Source: CAWHOW01 sp050013795 (GTDB taxonomy: Bacteria; Bacteroidota; Bacteroidia; Bacteroidales; CG2-30-32-10). From it: a stretch of 5,880 nt of DNA. Position 1 is the first letter of the stretch, and every line of letters starts with the position of its first letter. Of the stretch, positions 1-4,801 are shown one piece after another. Below the pieces are notes generated by a model. It saw nothing but the letters and a program-made list of their open reading frames with translations. It ran no database searches and had not been told where the DNA came from. The DNA lies in assembly GCA_050013795.1 (NCBI GenBank), contig JBEKEO010000198.1, positions 1 through 5,880 of the forward strand, read 5' to 3'. The translations under genes and the position numbers were made by a program.

Positions 1-342
1 AAGACAGGTACTTCTTCCAATTATTCGGATGGCTGGTTCATGGGTATAACAAAGGATTTTGTTACAGGCACCTGGGTAGGAGGGGAAGACCGCTGTATTC
101 ATTTTCCGAAGAATATGAAGATGGAAGGCTGCCACGAAGCGTTGCCCGTGTTTGGTAAATTTATGACCAAAGTATATAAAGACAACCAGCTGGGTATTAC
201 CAAAGGAAAATTTCCGGCACCAACGGTTAAAATAACAAAGAACTATTATTGTCCCACTCCTTGGGATAAGAAAGACTCCACGGATAATACCGGTGATGAT
301 GATGTTCCTGTTGACAGCAACAAGAGTAAGGTAGTGAATTAG
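1..342 (+). CDS. Class A penicillin-binding protein (PBP1A-like), C-terminal end only
   Basis: This is the last 113 codons of a gene whose start lies left of the window; the frame is open from base 1 and ends at TAG 340-342. The first residues read KTGTSSNYSDGWFMGIT. KTGT is the third conserved motif (KTG) of the penicillin-binding transpeptidase domain, and the following 'SDGWFMGIT...VTGTWVGGEDR' is the typical context in class A PBPs of the PBP1A/mrcA/ponA type. Such proteins polymerise glycan strands and cross-link peptidoglycan from the outer face of the inner membrane. The SxxK and SxN motifs and the glycosyltransferase domain would lie upstream and cannot be checked. 'ALPVFGKFMTKVY' is the usual post-domain helix. 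A low-complexity acidic tail rich in D, S, N and K follows, as is common at the C-terminus of these proteins. Assignment to the transpeptidase family is firm; the PBP1A subtype is inferred from the tail. Confidence 0.9.
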   Translation, partial: KTGTSSNYSDGWFMGITKDFVTGTWVGGEDRCIHFPKNMKMEGCHEALPVFGKFMTKVYKDNQLGITKGKFPAPTVKITKNYYCPTPWDKKDSTDNTGDDDVPVDSNKSKVVN

Positions 343-346
343 TCAT

Positions 347-419
347 AAGTCGTCAGTCTCCAGTTTCCAGTCTCCAATTAAATATTTCTTGCGGACTGCA
401 TACTGTGAACTGCCTACTT
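347..419. repeat. Imperfect palindrome built from 7-bp CAGT/ACTG repeats between convergent genes
   Basis: CAGT occurs at 354, 361 and 368 (7-bp steps) and its complement ACTG at 395, 402 and 409 (also 7-bp steps), all symmetric about base 383. An outer pair AAGT 347-350 / ACTT 416-419 keeps the same symmetry. Folding 347-377 against 389-419 gives 22 Watson-Crick pairs and 2 G-T pairs out of 31, with an 11-base loop (378-388). The left half starts at the stop codon of the PBP gene and is a run of five AGT-headed heptamers (341-375). The right half is four ACT-headed heptamers (395-422). It lies between two convergent gene ends, so a bidirectional terminator or mRNA-3'-end stabilising role is possible. 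It lacks a strong flanking T-run, which argues against a classical intrinsic terminator. The structure is seen directly; the role is inference. Confidence 0.7.
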
Positions 420-448
420 CTATAAATTTCTTTCACTCCTGAATTCAA

Positions 449-1114
449 TTATTTCCTGTCGCCGAAAATAGAAGTTCCGATCCGGATCATGGTACTGCCT
501 TCTTCAATGGCAATAGGATAATCGCCAGACATTCCCATAGAGATTTCTTTGAAGTATGGATTTTCATTGAAATACTTTCCCTTTAAATTTCCGAAATAGG
601 ACCTAAGGGTTTTGAATTCTTTCCTGACAACTTCCATGTTTTCGGTAAATGTTGCCATTCCCATTAATCCGCAAATGCGGATGTTTTCCATCCTTTTATA
701 TTCCGGCGAATCAAGCAATGCTGATGCTTCGTTCAGGTCAAGCCCGAATTTGCTTTCTTCCATGGCAATAAACATTTCGAGCAAACAATCAATGATTCTG
801 TTGTTCTTAATGGCTTCACGGTTCACTTCAGCCAGCAGCTTTACACTATCTATGCTGTGTATCAGAGCAACAAAAGGGGCAATATATTTAACTTTATTGG
901 TTTGCAAATGCCCGATAAAATGCCATTCAATGTCATTGGGTAACTGGGGTTGTTTGTCACTAATTTCCTGTACACGATTCTCGCCGAAAACCCTTTGTCC
1001 TGCATCATAAGCTTCGCGAATGTTTTCAGCAGGATTGGTTTTGCTCACAGCAATCAGTTTTACCTGTTCAGGCAAATGTCCTTTTAATTTAATAAGGTTA
1101 TCCCTGATGCTCAT
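449..1114 (-). CDS. yggS: YggS/PROSC family pyridoxal-phosphate homeostasis protein
   Basis: A 221-residue cytoplasmic protein of the YggS/YBL036C/PROSC family, a single-domain alanine-racemase-fold TIM barrel that binds PLP and affects vitamin B6 and amino/keto-acid balance without a known catalytic reaction. The PLP lysine is K25 in 'LIAVSKTNP'. Other family blocks appear in order: 'FGENRVQE' (about 43-50), 'WHFIGHLQTNK' (about 64-74), 'IHSIDS' (about 85-90), 'ESKFGL' (about 120-125), 'GLMGMATF' (about 149-156) and the C-terminal 'SMGMSGDYPIAIEEGSTMIRIGTSIFG', which holds the phosphate-binding region. Length is slightly under the usual 225-235 residues and no block is missing. The ATG at 1114 gives the normal distance to the PLP lysine. 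No strong Shine-Dalgarno is visible, as is usual in Bacteroidota. A TAnnTTTG box lies 31 bp upstream. The gene is convergent with the PBP gene and divergent from the phosphoesterase gene, so it is probably monocistronic. Confidence 0.95.
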   Translation of the reverse strand: MSIRDNLIKLKGHLPEQVKLIAVSKTNPAENIREAYDAGQRVFGENRVQEISDKQPQLPNDIEWHFIGHLQTNKVKYIAPFVALIHSIDSVKLLAEVNREAIKNNRIIDCLLEMFIAMEESKFGLDLNEASALLDSPEYKRMENIRICGLMGMATFTENMEVVRKEFKTLRSYFGNLKGKYFNENPYFKEISMGMSGDYPIAIEEGSTMIRIGTSIFGDRK

Positions 1115-1145
1115 GTTATTTAAAATTCAATGTTTAACAAAAATA

Positions 1146-1153
1146 CAAATATA
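1146..1153 (-). promoter_or_regulatory. Candidate -7 box (TATATTTG) for yggS
   Basis: Read on the minus strand this is TATATTTG, an exact match to the Bacteroidota primary-sigma -7 consensus TAnnTTTG, 31 bp before the yggS ATG. No clear TTTG-type -33 element is seen 19 bp further upstream, so the call rests on the -7 box and its position in an AT-rich spacer. Confidence 0.5.
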
Positions 1154-1182
1154 AAATAAAACGCCACCCTATTATTGCGACG

Positions 1183-1195
1183 GCATTTAAAATGC
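1183..1195. repeat. Short perfect inverted repeat in the divergent yggS / phosphoesterase spacer
   Basis: GCATTT at 1183-1188 and AAATGC at 1190-1195 are perfect complements around a single central A. It sits about 30 bp upstream of the yggS -7 box, where a dimeric regulator could bind. Six-base arms in AT-rich DNA can arise by chance, and no second copy was seen near the other promoters. The rest of the 1115-1328 spacer holds only the two promoter candidates and a doubtful 26-codon reading frame (1252-1332). Confidence 0.25.
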
Positions 1196-1303
1196 ATAGA
1201 GAACTTCTTGCATAGTATGATAAGTCTTATTGGGAAGACAGAAGGAGGGATATGAGGTTTTATGCCGTTTTTAGTATAAATATTAAGTATAACCATTTAT
1301 TCC

Positions 1304-1311
1304 TAATTTTG
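1304..1311 (+). promoter_or_regulatory. Candidate -7 box (TAATTTTG) for the metallophosphoesterase gene
   Basis: TAATTTTG matches TAnnTTTG exactly and ends 17 bp before the ATG at 1329. Transcription would then begin only about a dozen bases before the start codon, a very short leader. The -33 region (about 1281-1284, TATT) is not a good match to TTTG. Confidence 0.5.
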
Positions 1312-1328
1312 CTTGCAAATAATTACTT

Positions 1329-2573
1329 ATGATGCCTTTTATATTTTTTCTGCTTGTTTTTATTATGCTTATTGATTTAGCTGCTTATAAGGGCATCAGC
1401 CGAATGTTTCGCCTTAAAGAAAAACCCAAAACAGGAAAGAAAGTAAGTATTGTATTCTGGGGTTATACCATACTCTTCGTCTTGTTTGCAATGGTTTATG
1501 CAATAATCGAGAAGAATTCTAACAAACCTGATTACATTATTTACCGCAGCTACTTTATGCTTACAGGTATTTTCATTCTGATATATCTTCCCAAGTTGCT
1601 GTTCAATGTTTTCCTGCTAATTGAGGCTATACTGCGCTTAATAGTCATGCTCCTTAATCGTTTATTCAAAACCCGTGCTCTAAATTGGATGGCAAAAACT
1701 CGTATTTTATCTATCACCGGAATGATTGCTGCAATCGGGATGTTTATTGCAGTGCTTGAGGGAATGACCATAGGCAGAACCGATTTCAAAACAATACATG
1801 TGGTTGTCCCTTTCAGGAATCTTCCTAAAAGCTTTGATGGATTGAAGATAGCGCAACTATCAGATATGCACCTCGGCAGTTTTTACGATTCGCTTGAAAT
1901 AAAAAAAGGGATCATGCAGCTGATGGATGAAAAGCCAGATATTATAATGATTACGGGCGACCTGGTCAATAATCAGCCGGAAGAAGTCCTTATCATGCTT
2001 CCCGAACTTAAAAGGCTGCATGCCCCGCTTGGCGTATTCTCTATTTTAGGTAATCACGATGTAGGCGATTACCGACGCTGGAAAACCATTGAGACTAAGA
2101 ACGAAGACCTGAACAAACTTAAACAGGTTGAACTGGATGCAGGTTTCAAACTTCTTGTTGATGAAAACTTCATACTACGTAAAGATAACGATTCCATAGC
2201 GCTTATTGGAGTTAATAGTTGGGGAACCGGTCATTTCAGGAAATACGGGAAATTAAAGAAAGCTATGAAAGGGATAGAAAACTTTCCTTTCAAGATATTA
2301 CTCACGCATATACCTACCCACTGGGAGCTGGAAGTTGACGGCAAAACCAATATTGACCTTACACTTGCCGGACATACCCATGGAATGCAATTTGGCATTA
2401 ACTGTTTTGGTATTTACTGGAGCCCTATAAGATGGGCTTATCCGCATTGGTCAGGTTTGTACAATGATGGAGAACAATACCTTTATGTAAACAGGGGTTT
2501 TGGTTTTATTGGCTACCCCGGAAGGATTGGAATGACGCCTGAGATAACTATTATTGAATTAAAGAAAAAATAG
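1329..2573 (+). CDS. Membrane-anchored calcineurin-like metallophosphoesterase (YaeI/YkuE type)
   Basis: A 414-residue protein with a membrane N-terminus and a C-terminal calcineurin-like phosphoesterase domain. Hydrophobic stretches at about 1-20, 42-60, 74-109 (probably one or two spans) and 127-145 suggest four or five transmembrane helices. The catalytic domain (about 158-412) carries the dinuclear metal ligands in order: D179-x-H181 in 'LSDMHLG', G210-D211 with N214 in 'TGDLVNN', G241-N-H-D244, H327 in 'LTHIP', and G348-H-T-H351-G. The set is complete, so the enzyme is probably active. Sequence alone does not fix the substrate. Related membrane-bound or exported proteins (B. subtilis YkuE, E. 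coli YaeI, chlamydial LpxG) suggest a cell-envelope phosphoester or pyrophosphate such as a lipid precursor, but that is inference. Two ATGs (1329 and 1332) are possible starts; an in-frame TAA at 1320 rules out a longer form. The gene ends 5 bp from the convergent Memo gene. Confidence 0.92.
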   Translation: MMPFIFFLLVFIMLIDLAAYKGISRMFRLKEKPKTGKKVSIVFWGYTILFVLFAMVYAIIEKNSNKPDYIIYRSYFMLTGIFILIYLPKLLFNVFLLIEAILRLIVMLLNRLFKTRALNWMAKTRILSITGMIAAIGMFIAVLEGMTIGRTDFKTIHVVVPFRNLPKSFDGLKIAQLSDMHLGSFYDSLEIKKGIMQLMDEKPDIIMITGDLVNNQPEEVLIMLPELKRLHAPLGVFSILGNHDVGDYRRWKTIETKNEDLNKLKQVELDAGFKLLVDENFILRKDNDSIALIGVNSWGTGHFRKYGKLKKAMKGIENFPFKILLTHIPTHWELEVDGKTNIDLTLAGHTHGMQFGINCFGIYWSPIRWAYPHWSGLYNDGEQYLYVNRGFGFIGYPGRIGMTPEITIIELKKK

Positions 2574-2578
2574 TAATT

Positions 2579-3661
2579 CTATTTAAATCCCGCCACAGCA
2601 TATCCAACCCAATGGTGCAGTTTTGCAGGAGCGGTTGCACCCATATTCAGGTCTTCTACTTTTAAAGGTTTATGTGCTATGCTAGTTGAATAATCGGAAA
2701 TAATTAATTTCAAAGGCTCTGTACCCGTTAATTTCTGAAGTTGGTATGCGGTTAGCAATCCGAAAGGAACAGAATATCTGCCACACCATGTCCATTTATA
2801 TTCGCGCCAGTCGTTACTTTGAATGGTATAATCAACAAATTTTCTCGCACTGGAAGTATCGGGTTTAACAAGGCAATCCTTCATAATCTGGTGTTCAAGC
2901 TCCACAGCCTTTTCATAACCGGCACTGTCGCAGCCAAAGCGGGCATAGTTGCTTCCGCCCCAGTCTTCATCACCATAATGAACAGCGTCGGTCGAAACCA
3001 GCAAAGCAACATCCTTCCCCCATTGCAATTTATTATCCGTTAAAACCTTTTGTAATGATTTTGCAAGATCAGCCGAAATAGTCTTCATTTCGCTGAAAGG
3101 CATATGTGGAACGAGTATTGACACTATTTGCACATTCTTATTATAGTATTGCATGAAAGGTACGAATGCTTCAACCGAATGTTCTTCTGTTTGCAGGCTG
3201 TCGTGCACTATGTAATCCGACTGTGGAAGGTTTTTCATTATCTGCTCCCTAAGGGGTGATATTTTAATATTGCTGTATGCGGCATGCCAGTATTGATAAC
3301 TGTCGAAAACAATCTTTTGCTCCACCTTGAACTTTTTGGCTTTATGCGCAACACCAAGAATAATCACCGTCTTGGCTTTAATATGTGGATAAAGCTCATT
3401 ATATAAATAACCGGCATACAAATAATCATCGTGCGGGCAAACAGCAAACCTTAAAATATCATCTTTGTTCACATTTTGTGCTTTATAAAGGCTGTCGTAA
3501 TATTTCCCGTAGCGTTTCATAATACGTTTCATCACACTGTCCATTTGGTATGCTTTCGAGGCAAAACCAACGGTGTCTTTTTGATTACGGATCTTTTTAT
3601 CCTGGGCTTTCATGCTGGTTACCATTAAAGTTATTAATAAAAGGAAAATGATTTTTTTCAT
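2579..3661 (-). CDS. Secreted Memo-family protein (AmmeMemoRadiSam system protein B-like)
   Basis: A 360-residue protein. Residues 1-20 form a clear signal peptide (MKK, hydrophobic core, then 'SMKAQ' with probable cleavage near A19-Q20), so export to the periplasm or surface is expected. From about residue 70 it follows the Memo fold, which is related to LigB-type extradiol dioxygenases. Blocks seen are 'CPHDDYLYAG' (about 75-84, in place of the usual PHAGYxYSG), 'VIILGVAHK' (99-107), 'EEHSVEAFVPFMQYY' (159-173), 'STDAVHYG' (223-230), 'CGRYSVPFGLL' (293-303) and a C-terminal 'VGYAVAGF'. By comparison with human MEMO1, H77, H106 and C293 correspond to the proposed metal ligands, and D225/H228 to its other conserved pocket residues. 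The usual partners, AMMECR1 and the radical-SAM protein, are absent from this window. Residues 21-68 are an extra charged, helical-looking segment before the domain. Family assignment is strong; biochemical function is unknown. Confidence 0.88.
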   Translation of the reverse strand: MKKIIFLLLITLMVTSMKAQDKKIRNQKDTVGFASKAYQMDSVMKRIMKRYGKYYDSLYKAQNVNKDDILRFAVCPHDDYLYAGYLYNELYPHIKAKTVIILGVAHKAKKFKVEQKIVFDSYQYWHAAYSNIKISPLREQIMKNLPQSDYIVHDSLQTEEHSVEAFVPFMQYYNKNVQIVSILVPHMPFSEMKTISADLAKSLQKVLTDNKLQWGKDVALLVSTDAVHYGDEDWGGSNYARFGCDSAGYEKAVELEHQIMKDCLVKPDTSSARKFVDYTIQSNDWREYKWTWCGRYSVPFGLLTAYQLQKLTGTEPLKLIISDYSTSIAHKPLKVEDLNMGATAPAKLHHWVGYAVAGFK

Positions 3662-3678
3662 AAGAATTATCTTTGGGA

Positions 3679-3686
3679 CAAATTTA
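3679..3686 (-). promoter_or_regulatory. Candidate -7 box (TAAATTTG) for the Memo-family gene
   Basis: On the minus strand this reads TAAATTTG, matching TAnnTTTG, and lies 17 bp before the ATG at 3661. No good -33 element is present at 19 bp spacing. It is divergent from the SRP RNA promoter, whose elements start only 15 bp away. Confidence 0.5.
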
Positions 3687-3700
3687 CATTAAAAAATATG

Positions 3701-3731
3701 ATTGCTTTATTACAAAGTATTAGTATTTTTG
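3701..3731 (+). promoter_or_regulatory. Promoter of the SRP RNA gene (ATTG-N19-TATTTTTG)
   Basis: ATTG at 3701-3704 (one mismatch to the Bacteroidota -33 TTTG) is followed after exactly 19 bases by TATTTTTG at 3724-3731, a full match to TAnnTTTG. The RNA's predicted first base (3736) is 5 bases beyond the box, where transcription is expected to begin. This is the best-supported promoter in the window because both elements, the spacing and the RNA end agree. Confidence 0.75.
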
Positions 3732-3735
3732 CCAC

Positions 3736-3831
3736 GGGTAAGTCTTATACGACCAGCTCCCGTTGAACTCCCCCAGGTTCGGAAGGAAGCAAGGGTAGAT
3801 GGTTGAGCGGTGCGATATAAGGGGCTTACCC
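3736..3831 (+). ncRNA. ffs: Bacterial small signal recognition particle RNA (4.5S type)
   Basis: A 96-base RNA that binds Ffh and its receptor FtsY to target nascent membrane and secreted proteins to the translocon. The diagnostic apical domain is present: CAGG (3774-3777), UUC (3778-3780), GGAA tetraloop (3781-3784), GGA (3785-3787) and AGCA (3788-3791). UUC/GGA closes the tetraloop with a U-G wobble where E. coli has UCC/GGA. The rest folds into one long hairpin: GGGTAAG 3736-3742 with CTTACCC 3825-3831 (7 perfect pairs), CTTATA 3744-3749 with TATAAG 3816-3821, ACC 3752-3754 with GGT 3809-3811, and GCTC 3756-3759 with GAGC 3805-3808. It lacks the 5'/3' extension and Alu domain of the long Bacillus-type SRP RNA. 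Promoter and U-run frame it exactly. The product is cytoplasmic and housekeeping, unrelated to its neighbours. Confidence 0.96.
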
Positions 3832-3837
3832 TTTTTT
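3825..3837 (+). terminator. 3' end of SRP RNA: closing-helix strand plus U6 run
   Basis: The 3' strand of the terminal SRP helix (CTTACCC, 3825-3831) runs directly into six T residues (3832-3837). This resembles an intrinsic terminator, except that the partner strand is about 90 bases away at the RNA's 5' end rather than in a local hairpin. No separate local hairpin is visible. The next promoter candidate follows 13 bp later. Confidence 0.55.
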
Positions 3838-3850
3838 CATTCTTTTAATT

Positions 3851-3858
3851 TATTTTTG
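3851..3858 (+). promoter_or_regulatory. Candidate -7 box (TATTTTTG) for the YciO-like gene
   Basis: TATTTTTG matches TAnnTTTG and is identical to the SRP RNA -7 box. It ends 22 bp before the ATG at 3881, which would let this gene be transcribed separately from ffs. No clear -33 element is seen at 19 bp spacing, where the SRP 3' helix lies. Confidence 0.5.
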
Positions 3859-3880
3859 CATTAATTTAGTATTAATCTTT

Positions 3881-4501
3881 ATGCTTTTACGCATTTATCA
3901 GGAAAACCCAAATGATAAACACATTCACCAGATTGTTGAATGCTTGAAGAATGGAGGTATTATCATTTTTCCTACGGATACTGTTTATGGGATAGGTTGT
4001 GATATTTTTCAGCATAAAGCCGTTGAACGAATAGCGCAGATAAAAGGTATCAAAGCTGAGAAAGCAAACTTTTCTTTCATTTGTTACGATCTGAGCCATA
4101 TATCTGACTTTACAAAACAAATCAGCAATCCGGTTTACAAACTGATGAAAAAGCTGCTTCCTGGACCTTTTACATTTATTCTTAACAGCAGCAGTAAAGT
4201 CCCTAAATTATTTGAAAGTAAAAAAAAGACGGTAGGTATCCGTGTTCCTGACAATATGATATCGCGACTGATCGTCAAGGAACTTGAAAACCCCATAATG
4301 AGCACATCAGTTAAAGGCGATGATGAGAATATTGAAACCATTACAGACCCCGAATTGATACACGAACGTTACAAAGATCTGGTTGACATAGTTATAGACG
4401 GTGGAATAGGCGGAATCGAATTATCAACCATTCTTGACTGCACTAAGGATGAGTATGAAATTATCCGGCAAGGCAAAGGCAAAATTGAAAATTACTTTTA
4501 A
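3881..4501 (+). CDS. Sua5/YciO/YrdC-domain protein, YciO type (often annotated L-threonylcarbamoyladenylate synthase)
   Basis: A 206-residue cytoplasmic protein consisting of one YrdC-like domain with no Sua5 C-terminal domain; the length equals that of E. coli YciO as I remember it. Family blocks seen: 'IIIFPTDTVYGIGCDI' (27-42), 'LLPGPFTFIL' (92-101), 'TVGIRVPDN' (117-125), 'STS' (141-143), 'VDIVIDGG' (168-175), 'LSTILD' (181-186) and 'IIRQGKG' (194-200). YrdC and Sua5 make threonylcarbamoyl-AMP for the t6A37 modification of tRNA and use a KxR motif early in the domain. Here the matching stretch is 'IKGIKAEKANFSF' (54-66): the lysine (K55) is kept but the arginine position is I57, as in YciO. 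So the fold and ligand class are firm, but TC-AMP synthase activity is not assured, and YciO proteins have been linked to a different role in t6A metabolism. The ATG at 3881 starts 43 bp after the SRP RNA U-run. Confidence 0.9.
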   Translation: MLLRIYQENPNDKHIHQIVECLKNGGIIIFPTDTVYGIGCDIFQHKAVERIAQIKGIKAEKANFSFICYDLSHISDFTKQISNPVYKLMKKLLPGPFTFILNSSSKVPKLFESKKKTVGIRVPDNMISRLIVKELENPIMSTSVKGDDENIETITDPELIHERYKDLVDIVIDGGIGGIELSTILDCTKDEYEIIRQGKGKIENYF

Positions 4502-4655
4502 TTTTGATTATCGTTAATAACTTTTATAAATTTTTCTTTTCTTTTTTAAACATCATTAAGCTATATCTTTCGAATGTCAAAATATTGCACAATCATTTCT
4601 TAATCAGAATGTTTATTTCACCCTTTGTGTACTAAAAGAGTATTTCAACAACAAA

Positions 4656-4689
4656 TTCTTAATAACTTTTTTTATTTTTTTATTAAGAA
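4656..4689. repeat. Perfect 10-bp inverted repeat upstream of the susC promoter candidate
   Basis: TTCTTAATAA (4656-4665) and TTATTAAGAA (4680-4689) are exact complements separated by 14 T-rich bases. The right arm ends 25 bp before the -7 box at 4715, a position suited to an operator or activator site of a SusC-locus regulator. The base bias of the region makes chance occurrence possible, and a weak hairpin at the end of the upstream transcript is an alternative. Confidence 0.45.
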
Positions 4690-4714
4690 AATATTAACAT
4701 ATCCCAAATGTTTA

Positions 4715-4722
4715 TAAATTTG
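4715..4722 (+). promoter_or_regulatory. Candidate -7 box (TAAATTTG) for the SusC-like gene
   Basis: TAAATTTG matches TAnnTTTG and is followed by a 79-bp gap to the ATG, giving a leader of about 75 bases. The 19-bp-spaced -33 position (4692-4695, TATT) is a poor match, which would fit a promoter that depends on an activator; that is inference. Confidence 0.5.
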
Positions 4723-4801
4723 CCTCGTTAAAAAACAATTTGGACACTATAATTTTAATTTTATTAAAGAACAAACTAATTATTAACTAAAAATTTTCAA
4801 C

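Larger units (their letters stand above)
4502..4801. other. 300-bp AT-rich spacer upstream of the SusC-like gene
   Basis: No gene is supported here. Contents: pyrimidine-rich T tracts just after the YciO-like gene (about 4531-4547), with no GC-rich hairpin that would make a clear terminator; two copies of the 12-mer TTAATAACTTTT (4514-4525 and 4659-4670); a perfect 10-bp inverted repeat (4656-4665 / 4680-4689); a TAnnTTTG promoter box (4715-4722); and an A/T-rich untranslated leader of about 75 bases before the ATG at 4802. No strong Shine-Dalgarno precedes that ATG, which fits Bacteroidota. Confidence 0.7.

Noticed and set aside
341..422. CRISPR array
   Set aside because: The units are 7 bp and contiguous, with no 23-47 bp direct repeats or unique spacers, and no cas gene is nearby.
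612..1010. 132-codon plus-strand reading frame
   Set aside because: It lies wholly antisense to yggS, whose family motifs are unmistakable; the translated product has no recognisable domain.
1550..1789. 79-codon minus-strand reading frame
   Set aside because: It is antisense to the membrane segment of the phosphoesterase, with no start signal or family resemblance.
2819..3043. 74-codon plus-strand reading frame
   Set aside because: It is antisense to the conserved Memo domain; a shadow frame.
3736..3837. Riboswitch or attenuator upstream of the YciO-like gene
   Set aside because: The conserved GGAA/AGCA apical domain and the single long hairpin identify it as SRP RNA; the gene behind it has its own promoter box.
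3887..4341. Two minus-strand reading frames (77 and 68 codons) opposite the YciO-like gene
   Set aside because: Both are antisense to a well-conserved domain protein and have no independent support.
4502..4560. Intrinsic terminator after the YciO-like gene
   Set aside because: T tracts are present but I found no stable hairpin preceding them.
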